Part shown: positions 15,486 through 23,407 of the stretch, in pieces
Layout: each line of letters starts with the position of its first letter
Position numbering within the stretch: the first letter of the stretch is position 1
Assembly (NCBI RefSeq): GCF_000519205.1
Contig: NZ_JAFB01000024.1
Span: forward strand, 158,659 to 195,864
DNA from: Amycolatopsis taiwanensis DSM 45107
Lineage (GTDB): Bacteria > Actinomycetota > Actinomycetes > Mycobacteriales > Pseudonocardiaceae
Length of the DNA: 37,206 bases
Direction of reading: 5' to 3'
Made by a program: the position numbers and the translations under genes
Notes under the pieces: generated by a model
Database searches by the model: none
Seen by the model: the letters and a program-made list of their open reading frames with translations, nothing else
What the model was told of the DNA's origin: nothing

Positions 15486-16109
15486 CTACTGCTTGTACGG
15501 CGCGAGAATCAGGCGCGCGGCCAGCCTGAGTTCCGCCTCCGCCCGCTCGCGTGAGGTCTTCTCGTTCACCCAGGACACGAGCACGCCCCACCAGCTGTAG
15601 ATCAGCAGCCGGACGATGGTGTGGTCCTCGTCGGTCGGCGCCGACCTGCCGAGGGTACGCAGGATGACGCGGTAGAGCTCGGATTCCGCCAGCTCGGCTT
15701 CCTTGGTGGCGGACGCGGCGTAGGTGGCCGCGGACGCCTGGATCATCGCCGCGCACAGCCGTCGGCGTCGCAGCAGCCTCCGGCCGAGCGCGACCAGCCG
15801 CTCGCCGACGTCGGCCACCGGGTCACTGCCGGCGGGTGGCCACTCGTTTTCGATGAACCGGCTGATGTGCGCTTCCCAGACCGCGGCGAACAGGTGGGTC
15901 TTGGAAGGGAAGTAGCGGTACAGGGTCCCGATCGCGACACCGGCGTCCCGGGCGATGTCGTGCATCTGCACCCGTTCGAAGCCGGCGCTGGCGCCGCGTT
16001 CCGCCGCCGCGTCGAGGATGCGGTCGCGCCGCACCACCTGGCCCTTCGACACAGGTGCCGCGGGCGGCCGGGCCTCGGCGATTCTCGCCACTGGTCCCCC
16101 TGTCGTCAC
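15486..16109 (-). CDS. TetR-family regulator, KstR-like
   Basis: 207 residues with an N-terminal helix-turn-helix at about 28-75 (RRDRILDAAAERGASAGFE, VAIGTLYRYFPSKTHLF) followed by a helical ligand domain. The HTH strongly resembles KstR, the repressor of upper cholesterol degradation, which binds CoA-linked steroid metabolites. It lies 40 bp behind hsaD on the same strand, so it is probably cotranscribed. The start is taken as GTG 16109; GTG 16091 is an alternative. Its operator is unknown; the inverted repeats in the hsaA leader and the CAAG-CG-CTTG sites at 23305 and 25633 are candidates. Confidence 0.82.
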   Translation of the reverse strand: MTTGGPVARIAEARPPAAPVSKGQVVRRDRILDAAAERGASAGFERVQMHDIARDAGVAIGTLYRYFPSKTHLFAAVWEAHISRFIENEWPPAGSDPVADVGERLVALGRRLLRRRRLCAAMIQASAATYAASATKEAELAESELYRVILRTLGRSAPTDEDHTIVRLLIYSWWGVLVSWVNEKTSRERAEAELRLAARLILAPYKQ

Positions 16110-16149
16110 ATCTTGATCGTGTCTTCCAGCATAAGCGCCACCGAGGCGG

Positions 16150-17025
16150 TCAGCCCCGCCCGGCGTCGTCCGGCCTGGTGAGGAAGGCGAGCACGGCGCT
16201 CTCCCACGCGGCCTTCTGCTCGATCATCGCCCAGTGCCCGCAGTTTCCAAGCACGTGCAGTTCGACATTGGGCATGGTCCGCATCGGCACCAGTGCCATG
16301 TCCATCGGGCTCACCCGGTCGTCACGGCCCCAGGTGATGAGCGTGGGCGCGGTGATCTTGTGCAGCATGGCCCAGGCGGGCGGCTGGTCGGACTTCTCTG
16401 CTGCGGCCAGGCTCGCGGCCATCGCCTTCCGGCCGTACATGCGCCGGGCCGATTCGAGCGTCTTCGGTTCGGTGGCGTGCTTCCACCGCTCCTCGATCAT
16501 CTCCTCGGTGACCACGTCGGGGTTGTGGACCATCGAACGCATCCACCTGACCAGGGTCTCCCGCGTCGGATTCTCGGTGAAGTCCATCAGCAGGTTGATG
16601 CCCTCGCCCGGCGCCGGGCTGAAGATGTTGCGGCCGATCCCGCCGATGGTCACGATCCGGCGGAACAGTTCCGGGCGCCGGAGCGCGACGTTGGTCGCGA
16701 CGAACCCGCCCATGGAGTTGCCGATCACGTCGACCCGGTCGAGCCCGAGCCCGGCCAGAAACCGCAGTACTGCCTTGGGGGCGGCCATCATCGGGTGCTC
16801 GTCGGTTTCCTCGCTCACCCCGAATCCCGGGAACTCCAGCACGAGGCACCGGAAGTGCCGGGCGAAGGACGCCAGGTTGCCGCGGTAGTTCCGCCAGCCC
16901 GTCACGCCCGGTCCGGACCCGTGGAGCAGCAGCAGTCCAGGACCGTCACCGGCCTCGTGGTAACGCAGCACGCCTTCGTCGGTGTGCAGTTCCCGCAAGG
17001 TGTCCTCGTAGGTCGGATCGGTCAT
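16150..17025 (-). CDS. hsaD: HsaD-like meta-cleavage product hydrolase
   Basis: Alpha/beta hydrolase of 291 residues. The nucleophile is S104 in GNSMGGF, the acid D235 or D236 in WGRDDRVSP, and the base H264 in GNCGHWAMIE; the oxyanion segment is LLLLHGSGPGVTGWRNY. HsaD cleaves the C-C bond of the A-ring meta-cleavage product (4,9-DSHA) into DOHNAA/HIP precursor and a hydroxy-dienoate. ATG 17025 has AGAGAGGG about 9 nt upstream. It is divergent from hsaB and cotranscribed with the TetR gene. A paralogue lies at 24631-25467. Confidence 0.88.
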   Translation of the reverse strand: MTDPTYEDTLRELHTDEGVLRYHEAGDGPGLLLLHGSGPGVTGWRNYRGNLASFARHFRCLVLEFPGFGVSEETDEHPMMAAPKAVLRFLAGLGLDRVDVIGNSMGGFVATNVALRRPELFRRIVTIGGIGRNIFSPAPGEGINLLMDFTENPTRETLVRWMRSMVHNPDVVTEEMIEERWKHATEPKTLESARRMYGRKAMAASLAAAEKSDQPPAWAMLHKITAPTLITWGRDDRVSPMDMALVPMRTMPNVELHVLGNCGHWAMIEQKAAWESAVLAFLTRPDDAGRG

Positions 17026-17169
17026 CTGCGGTTGGCCCTCTCTCCATAGTTGATCGGACGGACGGTAGGCGATGAGCACGGGCGTATGGGCCGTCCAGTC
17101 TCGGAGAACGGGACCTCGCCGGTCGTGCGGCACCGGATTCGTGGTGCCGGCTTCTCGCGGCAGGTCGTG

Positions 17170-17220
17170 GTCCGGTGACCGGGACTCGTCCCACCGTGCC
17201 CGGTGTGGCGGTCCTACCTT
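17170..17220 (+). promoter_or_regulatory. hsaB promoter: cluster palindrome plus -10
   Basis: GTCCGGTGACCGGGA (17170-17184) has two departures from the consensus. TACCTT at 17215-17220 begins 31 bp from its edge. A start site about 7 nt further falls on the GTG at 17228, and no SD is present, so the hsaB mRNA is probably leaderless. Confidence 0.6.
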
Positions 17221-17227
17221 CGGGGCC

Positions 17228-17812
17228 GTGGTGAGCTCAGACAGCGCGATCTCAGACGGCGGCGAGGTGGTGACGCCCGCCGAGTTCCGGGCGGCGATGG
17301 CCGACTTCGCCAGCGGGGTGACCGTGGTGACCGGACTGGACGCGGGCGATCCGGTCGGGTTCGCCTGCCAGGCGTTCGCGTCGGTCTCCCTCGAACCGCC
17401 GCTGGTGGTGTTCTGTGCCGACCACCGCAGCCGGTCCTGGCCCCGGATCCGGCGGTCCGGCCGATTCTGCGTCAACGTCCTGGGTGAGCACCAGACGAGT
17501 TTGTGCGAGCGATTCGGCTCCAGCCAGGGGCGGAAGTTCGATGGCGCGGAGTGGTCACTGACGCGATGGGGAACGCCCGCGCTGCCGGACGTCCTGATGC
17601 GCGTGCACGCCGACGTGAACCAGGTGCACCCTGCCGGTGACCACGACCTCGTGGTCGGGCGGGTGCTCGCGGTCGAACGCATCGCCGAGCATCGCCCGAT
17701 GATCTTCTTCCGCGGTGGGTTCGGCCTCGGGACTGCCGCTACAGCCACTCGCCGCTCTGGCCCACCGCGACAAGGCGTGCTATCGACTCGGCCGACCACG
17801 TCGGAGGCATGA
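17228..17812 (+). CDS. hsaB: HsaB-like flavin reductase
   Basis: 194-residue FMN/FAD reductase of the HpaC/HsaB type that supplies reduced flavin to HsaA. Visible are FRAAMADFASGVTVVTG, VGFACQAFASVSLEPPLVVFCADHRSRSW, GRFCVNVLGEHQ and DHDLVVGRVLAVE. The start is set at GTG 17228 because promoter spacing puts the transcription start there; GTG 17231 is one codon on. The ORF is open further upstream but without homology. The last 74 bp overlap antisense with the C-terminal extension of the IclR gene. Confidence 0.86.
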   Translation: MVSSDSAISDGGEVVTPAEFRAAMADFASGVTVVTGLDAGDPVGFACQAFASVSLEPPLVVFCADHRSRSWPRIRRSGRFCVNVLGEHQTSLCERFGSSQGRKFDGAEWSLTRWGTPALPDVLMRVHADVNQVHPAGDHDLVVGRVLAVERIAEHRPMIFFRGGFGLGTAATATRRSGPPRQGVLSTRPTTSEA

Positions 17813-18638
17813 CGGCGCTCGCGGTGCTGCCGCGCCGCGAGCGCGCCGGCAGACCGTCCCGGTCGAACAGTTCGCCGGTGATCGTGCGCGCCGCGCTGAC
17901 CACCATGGGCACCAGCCGTTCCAGGGCCATTCCCGCGTCGCCCACCAGCGAGATCGCGCCCACCGGGCCGTCCGGTCCGCGCAATGCGATCCCCACGCAG
18001 GTGATCCCGGGGAAGCATTCGCCGCGCTCGAACGCCAGGCCACGCCGGCCGCGGACGCGGCTCAGCTCCTGATGGAGCATCCCGAGATCACCGATGGTGC
18101 GCGTGGTGCGGCAGGCCAGCCCCCCGTGGTAGCCGGCGTCGACCTGCTCGGGCGGCAGCCACGCCAGCATCGCCTTCCCGAGCGCGGTGCAGTGCGCGGG
18201 GGCCCGCCCGCCGACCCGGGAGGGTACCTCGACCGCGGACCGCCCGCCCACCTTGTCGAGGTAGTACACGTCGGTGCCGTCCAGCACACCCAGGTGCACC
18301 ACCAGTTCCGTGCGGACGGCCAGATCGTGCAGGACGGGGGCCGCCGCGACGCGAAGCGCGTTGTGGCCGGTCTCCCGTCCGCCGAGTCCCAGGGACCGCC
18401 GGCCGAGGCGATAGCCGGCCGTCGAGTGGTCGAGCCAGTGCAAGCGGGCGAGTTGTTCGAGTATCCGGTGAGCGGTGGACCGGGGCAGGTGGGTCCGCTG
18501 CACGACGTCTTCGAGCGTCAGGCGGGTATGCGGGCGATCGAACAGGTCCAGGATCAACGTCATCCGCTCGACCATCGACGGCGGCGGCCTCCGCTGCTCG
18601 ACCGCGGCCTCGGCATTCCTGTTCAGCATCGAGGTCAT
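17739..18638 (-). CDS. IclR-family regulator, candidate master activator of the block
   Basis: 299 residues. The winged HTH is at about 20-80 (MVERMTLILDLF, LTLEDVVQRTHLPRSTAHRILEQLARLHWL) and the effector domain follows (LAVRTELVVHLGVLDGTDVYYLDKV, HCTALGKAMLAWLP, FERGECFPGITCVGIALRGPDGPVGAISLVG). ATG 18638 has GGGAG 5 nt upstream; GTG 18650 is an alternative. The C-terminus extends about 40 residues beyond the usual IclR end. IclR proteins bind 15-bp odd-centred palindromes such as TGGAAATNATTTCCA; the TCCCGNTSANCGGGA palindromes of this block share that layout, and one (18751) lies in its own divergent promoter region. That link is inference. Confidence 0.85.
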   Translation of the reverse strand: MTSMLNRNAEAAVEQRRPPPSMVERMTLILDLFDRPHTRLTLEDVVQRTHLPRSTAHRILEQLARLHWLDHSTAGYRLGRRSLGLGGRETGHNALRVAAAPVLHDLAVRTELVVHLGVLDGTDVYYLDKVGGRSAVEVPSRVGGRAPAHCTALGKAMLAWLPPEQVDAGYHGGLACRTTRTIGDLGMLHQELSRVRGRRGLAFERGECFPGITCVGIALRGPDGPVGAISLVGDAGMALERLVPMVVSAARTITGELFDRDGLPARSRRGSTASAVMPPTWSAESIARLVAVGQSGEWL

Positions 18639-18750
18639 GCTCGCTCCCACCTCACCGGCGAGGTTGAAATCAATTCTATTTCTACGCTAGCAGCGACCGG
18701 CGTGCCAGGGAAGTGATCGACTCGCCCGCCCGGGTCGTGCCCGTGGGCGG

Positions 18751-18800
18751 TCCCGGTCATCGGGACGAGCACGAGATCCGCCCGGGTGGGGCCATAACGT
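18751..18800 (+). promoter_or_regulatory. Ketosteroid isomerase promoter: cluster palindrome plus -10
   Basis: TCCCGGTCATCGGGA (18751-18765) matches the consensus fully. TAACGT (18795-18800) begins 30 bp from its edge. Transcription would start at about 18807, the A of the KSI ATG. GGAGG abuts the ATG with no spacing and could not serve as a normal SD, which supports a leaderless mRNA. Confidence 0.65.
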
Positions 18801-18806
18801 CGGAGG

Positions 18807-19178
18807 ATGCCAACAGCCGAGGCGATCACCGACGCCGTTCGCCGTTACCTGAAAGCGGTTGCCGGCGGTACGGCCGCCGACATCGCCGCCTGCTTCGCCG
18901 AGAACGCCACGCTCGAAGATCCGGTGGGCAGCGAGCCACACCGGGGCCGGGCGGCCATCCAGCGCTTCTTCGAACCGATCACGGATGCCCGCAGGGAAAC
19001 GGAGCTGATCGCGATTCGAGTGGCTTCGTCCAGTGCTGCCTTCCATTTCCGGGTGCGTACGGAGCGGGGCGGCCAGGTGGTCGAGGTCCAACCGATCGAT
19101 GTCATGACCTTCGACGAGAACGGCCTGATCGTCGAAATGCGCGCGTTCTGGAGCGAAGCCGACATAAGGTTGGGGTGA
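18807..19178 (+). CDS. Steroid delta5-isomerase (ketosteroid isomerase)
   Basis: 123 residues, cone-shaped NTF2 fold. The catalytic positions of the Comamonas/Pseudomonas KSI family are kept: Y14 (RRYLKAV), D38 (LEDPVGS, the classical EDPVGS motif) and D98 (QPIDVMTF) for the oxyanion and proton transfer. It moves the double bond of 3-oxo-delta5 steroids into conjugation. No in-frame start exists upstream (a TAA lies 12 nt before the ATG). Its stop overlaps a possible GTG of the next gene, so the two are one operon. Confidence 0.88.
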   Translation: MPTAEAITDAVRRYLKAVAGGTAADIAACFAENATLEDPVGSEPHRGRAAIQRFFEPITDARRETELIAIRVASSSAAFHFRVRTERGGQVVEVQPIDVMTFDENGLIVEMRAFWSEADIRLG

Positions 19179-19180
19179 CC

Positions 19181-19705
19181 ATGCCTGACGACGGTGAGGT
19201 ACGCGCGCTCGCGAGGCGGATTGAGGTGATCGAGGCTGTCGAGGCGATAAAGAAGATGAAGTACCGCTACTGGCGAGCGTGTGATGCCAAAGACCCCGAC
19301 GGATTTCGCCGCTGCTTCATCGCCCGCGGCGCCTCGATCGATTATGGCCGGCTCGGCCGGCACGACGACGTGGAACCCATTTTACGAATATACCGCGATA
19401 TCGCGCTGCGCAAGGTGAACGGGCAATACGTCGTCCTGGACATGCACCACGGATTCCACCCCGATATCGAGCTGGTGGGCCCGGGAGAGGCGACCGGGCG
19501 GTGGACGCTGCGGATGCGCCAGATCGACATCGAGCGCGGCACGGAGACGGTCATGGCCGGGGAGTACGACGACCGGTACGTGATCGAGGACGGGAAATGG
19601 AAACACAGCCAATGCCATTTCCGCGTGCTGTGGTCGATCAGCCGTCCTATCGGGCCGGAGGTGACCATCTTGGGGTCAAATGGTCAGTGCGTTTCCGGCT
19701 TGTAG
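19181..19705 (+). CDS. SnoaL/NTF2-like protein related to bile acid 7alpha-dehydratase BaiE
   Basis: 174 residues. Y30 and D35 in KYRYWRACD sit at exactly the positions of the BaiE catalytic pair (Y30, D35 in YFRCLD), and MHHG at 88-91 matches the region of the BaiE histidine; TGRWTL and the C-terminal W-rich strand follow the same fold. BaiE removes the 7-hydroxyl of bile-acid intermediates, and related proteins act in bile-salt-degrading bacteria. Cotranscription with KSI suggests dehydration of a hydroxylated 3-oxosteroid. ATG 19181 is 2 nt after the KSI stop; an in-frame GTG at 19175 is an alternative. The C-terminal 15 residues look unrelated to the family. Confidence 0.78.
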   Translation: MPDDGEVRALARRIEVIEAVEAIKKMKYRYWRACDAKDPDGFRRCFIARGASIDYGRLGRHDDVEPILRIYRDIALRKVNGQYVVLDMHHGFHPDIELVGPGEATGRWTLRMRQIDIERGTETVMAGEYDDRYVIEDGKWKHSQCHFRVLWSISRPIGPEVTILGSNGQCVSGL

Positions 19706-19891
19706 CAACAGTTATGGGAACAGGCTTTGACGGCCTGCTGGTTGGCTGGACGAAAACCCGTGGACAGTGCTGCGGCATCCGACGTATCGTCGGTGGACTC
19801 ACTGAGCTGGATGGCCTGCACCTGAATCGAAAGTGGTGGTGACCGCCGACCGGCCGCACCGACTCGGGTGCGGACGTGTGCGAGAGCCTGT

Positions 19892-20890
19892 TCAGGACTG
19901 GCGTGCCCATGAGCCTTCGACCACTGGTGAACGGTCGCGTAGCGGCTCCCACCAGTCGCGGTTGTCGGCATACCAGCGGACGGTCTCGCGCACTCCGGCC
20001 TCGAACTCCACGAGGGGTTCCCAGCCGAGCTCGCGGCGGATCTTGGCGGAGTCCAGCAGGTAGCGGCGGTCATGACCCGGACGGTCGGGCACCTCTTGCT
20101 TCAGCGACGCGGGCAGTTTCAGTTCGTCGAGCACCAGGTCCGCGATCTGCTCGACGCTGGCTTCGACGCCGGTGCCCACGTGGTAGGTCTCGCCGATCCG
20201 GCCTCGGCAGAGCACTGCGTCGATGGCGCGGACGTGGTCGGAGGCGTGGATCCATTCGCGACGGTTGTCCTTGGAGCTGTAGACCGGCAGTGGCCGGCCG
20301 TCCAGCGCGTTGGTGGTGAACAGCGGCAGGACCTTTTCCGGGAACTGGTGTGAGCCATAGTTGTTAGCGCAGTTGGTGATGGTGATCGGCAGGCCGAATG
20401 TTTCGTAATAGGCGCGCACTGCGTGGTCGCCGCCCGCTTTGCTGGCGTTGTACGGGGTTCGTGGCCGGTACGGCGACCGTTCGGTGAATGCTTGGTCGGC
20501 GTCCAGCGCGAGGTCACCGTAGACCTCACAGGTGGAGACGTGATGAAAGCGTTCGAGGCCGGCTTGGCGGGCGGCTTCCAGCAGGGCTTGGGTGCCCAGC
20601 ACGTTGGTGCGGAAGAACCGCCCGGGATCGACGACCGCCAGGCTGTTGTGCGACTCGGCGGCGAAGTTGACGATCACGTTGACGCGATGGTCGCGCAGCA
20701 CCTGCTCGGCGTCGGCGATGTCGGCGTGCACGAAGGTGATCTGCTCGCGCACGTCGGCCAAATTGGTCTCGGTACCCGCGTAGGTCAGCGCGTCCAGCGC
20801 GATGACGCTGTCGTCTGGGTGCTCTCGCACCCAGTGGCGGACGAAGTGGGAGCCGATGAATCCGGCTGCTCCCGTGACGAGGAGACGCAT
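19892..20890 (-). CDS. dTDP-glucose 4,6-dehydratase-like extended SDR
   Basis: 332 residues. TGAAGFIG at 6-13 binds NAD; YNASKAGGD carries the catalytic YxxxK; NCANNYGSHQFPEKVLPL and NRREWIHASDH are typical of RmlB-type dehydratases. The usual STDEVYG acid/base pair reads STCEVYG here, with Cys for the catalytic Asp, so 4,6-dehydratase activity is uncertain. ATG 20890 has GAAGG upstream and follows directly on the GntR fragment. There are no other deoxysugar genes, so it is an orphan of another pathway sitting inside the steroid locus. Confidence 0.78.
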   Translation of the reverse strand: MRLLVTGAAGFIGSHFVRHWVREHPDDSVIALDALTYAGTETNLADVREQITFVHADIADAEQVLRDHRVNVIVNFAAESHNSLAVVDPGRFFRTNVLGTQALLEAARQAGLERFHHVSTCEVYGDLALDADQAFTERSPYRPRTPYNASKAGGDHAVRAYYETFGLPITITNCANNYGSHQFPEKVLPLFTTNALDGRPLPVYSSKDNRREWIHASDHVRAIDAVLCRGRIGETYHVGTGVEASVEQIADLVLDELKLPASLKQEVPDRPGHDRRYLLDSAKIRRELGWEPLVEFEAGVRETVRWYADNRDWWEPLRDRSPVVEGSWARQS

Positions 20891-20891
20891 G

Positions 20892-21540
20892 TCAGCCTTC
20901 CTGCTCGGTGCTGGTGATCGGGGCGACTCCGGGTGGTTCAGCAACTGCGGTGGCAGGCCAGCCGCGGAATTCCACCTCCAACCGGAAACGGTGTCCGAGG
21001 TAGCGATGCTCGGACAAGGCGATGGGTTTCTCGTCTGGTCCCACAGCGAGACGGCGGACCAGCAGCACAGGGGTGGAGACGGGAACCTCGAGCAGGTCCT
21101 CAACGCGCTGGGAAGCGGCCGTGGCGGCGATGCTCTGGTGGACCACGGCAACCCAGTGCCCATGGCGGCGCAGGGTTTCCCAGATTCCTGGATCCTCGGC
21201 GTCCGCGCGGCTGATTGGTGCCGCCAGCGCCAGTGGGACCCACTCGGTGACCACGTCCAGCGGTGTCGTACCGGCCCGTCGCAACGCCTGGACGCGCAGC
21301 GTCTCGGTGTTGCCGGGAATTGCCAGCAGGTGGGCCACGCTGTCCGGGGTGGCGCCGTAGCCGTACTCGACCACCGTGCGCGCGAGCGGGACACCGGCCT
21401 CGGTGACCGCCGAGCCAGCGTGCTGGAAGCTACCCAGGGCCAAGGACTGCCCAAACGAAGCGCCGGAAACGACATACCAGCCCGACCCCTTGCGGGAGGC
21501 CAGCAGTCCCTCTGTACGGCGAAGAACCGGCTCCACATCG
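20892..21540 (-). pseudogene. GntR-family (UTRA domain) regulator lacking its HTH start
   Basis: The C-terminal UTRA effector domain is intact (VVEYGYGATPDSVAHLLAIPG, RVQALRRAGTTPLDVVTEWVPL, LLEVPVSTPVLLVRRLAVG, HRYLGHRFRLEVEF). Upstream only the end of the winged HTH remains (LLASRKGSGWYVV). Before about 21540 the frame is open to 21656 but reads antisense to a VOC fragment and has no GntR homology. The DNA-binding part is therefore lost and the protein cannot be a normal repressor. Its end touches the sugar dehydratase start. Confidence 0.75.
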
Positions 21541-21713
21541 ACATCCGGGTGCCCGGACACAGCAGTCCAAGCGAGCGGTGGGCGCGAATCAAAGCAGAGT
21601 CCGGACGCTTGGTGGCAGCGGGCGGCAGTGTCCTGGAGGAGTTCGACGGACACCACGTCGTGATGGCCGATCCGGAAGGCAACGAGTTCTGCGTCGCCGC
21701 GGGCCCGGCGTGA
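21531..21713 (+). pseudogene. C-terminal fragment of a VOC/glyoxalase-like protein
   Basis: The frame LHIDIRVPG ... RIKAESGRLVAAGGSVLEEF followed by DGHHVVMADPEGNEFCVAAG and a stop is the C-terminal half of a glyoxalase-superfamily protein (Glyoxalase_6-like). No start or N-terminal half is present; left of about 21531 the DNA belongs to the truncated GntR gene on the other strand. Both genes lost their 5' ends at the same point. Confidence 0.7.
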
Positions 21714-21764
21714 TCCGCTTGGCTGCGCCGTCCCGCAGTGGCATGAACCCGCACATCGCCGGCC

Positions 21765-23264
21765 TCACGACCCCGAGTTCGGCCAGAGTCCTGCTTCATC
21801 GTCTGCGGCTAACAAGTCGTCGCGGATCTGCGCGCGCCGGATCTGGCCGGTGGCGCCGGTGCGCGGAATCGAGGCGGCGGTCCTGACTCGCCGGGGATGC
21901 TTGTGACGCGGCAGGCTGCCCAGGCGGGCACGCAGCGCCGCGGTGTCCGGCGCGGTCGCGCCGGGGCTGGGCACGACGACGGCACAGACGATCTCGCCCC
22001 AGCGCTCGTCGGGCAGCCCCACCACGGCCACGTCCTCGATCCCGGGCAGGGCGCGGATCGCCTCCTCCACCTCGACGGGTGCGATGGTTTCGCCGCCGGA
22101 ACGGATGATCTCGCGCTTGCGGCCGGTGATGGTGAGGTAGCCGTCCCCGTCATACACACCGAGGTCGCCGGAGTGGTACCAGCCGCCGGCGAGCGCCTTC
22201 CCGGTCGCGTCCGGCAGGCCGAGGTAGCCGTTCATCACGGTGGGGCCGCGGAAGAGGATCTCCCCGTCCTCGGCGATGGTGATCACGCCGGGGGAGATCG
22301 GTCGGCCCACGGTGCCGGGGTGGCCCGCCAGCTCCCAGTCGCGCAGGGCCGCCATCGGCCCGGCCTCGCTGCTGCCGTACAGCACCGTGGTGGTCGCGTG
22401 CGGCGCGCGGGCCCGGATGCGTTCGACGAGGCCGGCGGAGACCCGGGAGGTGCCGGTGTCGGCGTGGGCCAGGCAGCTCAGGTCACCGGGCGCGGCGAGG
22501 ACCCGTTCCCAGACGGCGGGAATGCAGTACATCGCGCTGGGCCGATGCCTGGCCACCGCCGCGTGCAGGCTCTCGGCGTCGGCCCGGGGCACGAGGTGGA
22601 TGGCGGTCCGGTGCAGCCACGCCTCGATCACGTAGTGCCAGCCGCCGTAGTGGTGCAGCGGGAAGCTGGAGAGTACGCCGCGCTCACCGCGTACGGCTCC
22701 GCCGAAGGTGCCGCCTCCGGCGCTGGAGCGCAGCCACGTCGCCCGGTGACTGACGAGCACTCCCTTCGGCGCACCGGTGGTGCCGCTGGTCAGGTAGAGG
22801 ATGTGCGGATCGGTCTCGGCGACGCCTGCCCGCACCGGGGCCGCCGACGCCACCTGCGCAAGCACTCCGAGATCGTCCGGCCGTCCGGTGTGGACGGTGA
22901 GGGTGGCGACGTCGAAATCCGCCGCCCCATCCACCCGCGGACCGTCGACGACCAACAACCGCGGCTCCAGGTAGTCGAGGATGGCCGCCATCTCCGTGGC
23001 CTCGGCCGTCGGGGGTAGCGGGGCGAAGACAGCGCCGAGCCGGGCACACGCGAGCAGCGCCGGCAAAGAGGCCGTCGTGCCCGCCGTCCACCAGGCCAGC
23101 AGGCTGCCCCGTTCGATGCCCTTGGCCGCGAGGGCGTGCGCGACGCGGTTGGCCTCGGCGTCCAGTTCCGCGAAGGTGATCGACCGGCCGGCCAGGGTGG
23201 CCGCGACGCCGTGCGGTTTCAGCACGGCGGCGTCCGAGACCACCTCACCGATCAGCAGCCCCAC
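21765..23264 (-). CDS. Acyl-CoA synthetase (FadD family)
   Basis: 499 residues. P-loop LYLTSGTTGAPKGV, TTVLYGSSEAGP, GGWYHSGDLGVYDGDGYLTITGRKREIIRSGGETI and the C-terminal domain are visible, but the catalytic lysine region is TGATGQIRRAQI rather than SGK, so the usual A10 lysine seems to be replaced. GTG 23264 is chosen for AAGGAGG 4 nt upstream. It is divergent from the alcohol dehydrogenase; a KstR2-type site overlaps a possible -10 (TTGGAT, 23307-23302), and the cluster palindrome lies at 23338. It probably activates a steroid carboxylate (side chain or ring fragment); the substrate is unknown. Confidence 0.85.
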   Translation of the reverse strand: MGLLIGEVVSDAAVLKPHGVAATLAGRSITFAELDAEANRVAHALAAKGIERGSLLAWWTAGTTASLPALLACARLGAVFAPLPPTAEATEMAAILDYLEPRLLVVDGPRVDGAADFDVATLTVHTGRPDDLGVLAQVASAAPVRAGVAETDPHILYLTSGTTGAPKGVLVSHRATWLRSSAGGGTFGGAVRGERGVLSSFPLHHYGGWHYVIEAWLHRTAIHLVPRADAESLHAAVARHRPSAMYCIPAVWERVLAAPGDLSCLAHADTGTSRVSAGLVERIRARAPHATTTVLYGSSEAGPMAALRDWELAGHPGTVGRPISPGVITIAEDGEILFRGPTVMNGYLGLPDATGKALAGGWYHSGDLGVYDGDGYLTITGRKREIIRSGGETIAPVEVEEAIRALPGIEDVAVVGLPDERWGEIVCAVVVPSPGATAPDTAALRARLGSLPRHKHPRRVRTAASIPRTGATGQIRRAQIRDDLLAADDEAGLWPNSGS

Positions 23265-23302
23265 CCTGCCTCCTTGCGATACGCGTCCCGTCCGCACATT
23301 GA

Positions 23303-23316
23303 TCCAAGCGCTTGCT
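23303..23316. promoter_or_regulatory. KstR2-type site in the fadD/alcohol dehydrogenase region
   Basis: TCCAAGCGCTTGCT contains the perfect palindrome CAAG-CG-CTTG and differs from AnCAAGnnCTTGnT only at the first base. It overlaps the candidate minus-strand -10 TTGGAT of the FadD gene, a repressor position. Confidence 0.55.
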
Positions 23317-23337
23317 CGGTTGGGGTGCACGGCGGAA

Positions 23338-23388
23338 TCCCGGTGATCGGGATGGCCGGGGCCGTGGCGCCGTGGAGCTCGGTAGAAC
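23338..23388 (+). promoter_or_regulatory. Alcohol dehydrogenase promoter: cluster palindrome plus -10
   Basis: TCCCGGTGATCGGGA (23338-23352) matches fully. TAGAAC at 23383-23388 begins 31 bp from its edge. On the minus strand TTGGAT also begins 31 bp from the other edge, so one site could serve both divergent genes. Confidence 0.6.
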
Positions 23389-23407
23389 GGTGGCAGGGAG
23401 GCGCCTG

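Noticed and set aside
12815..15529. 904-residue plus-strand open frame
   Set aside because: It begins in the 21-bp repeat array and runs antisense through hsaC and hsaA, which have clear homology and catalytic residues on the minus strand.
18664..18684. AT-rich inverted repeat (TGAAAT...ATTTCTA) before the IclR gene
   Set aside because: Striking in this GC-rich DNA and possibly an autoregulatory site, but arms are short, the 7-bp spacer is loose and no second copy was found.
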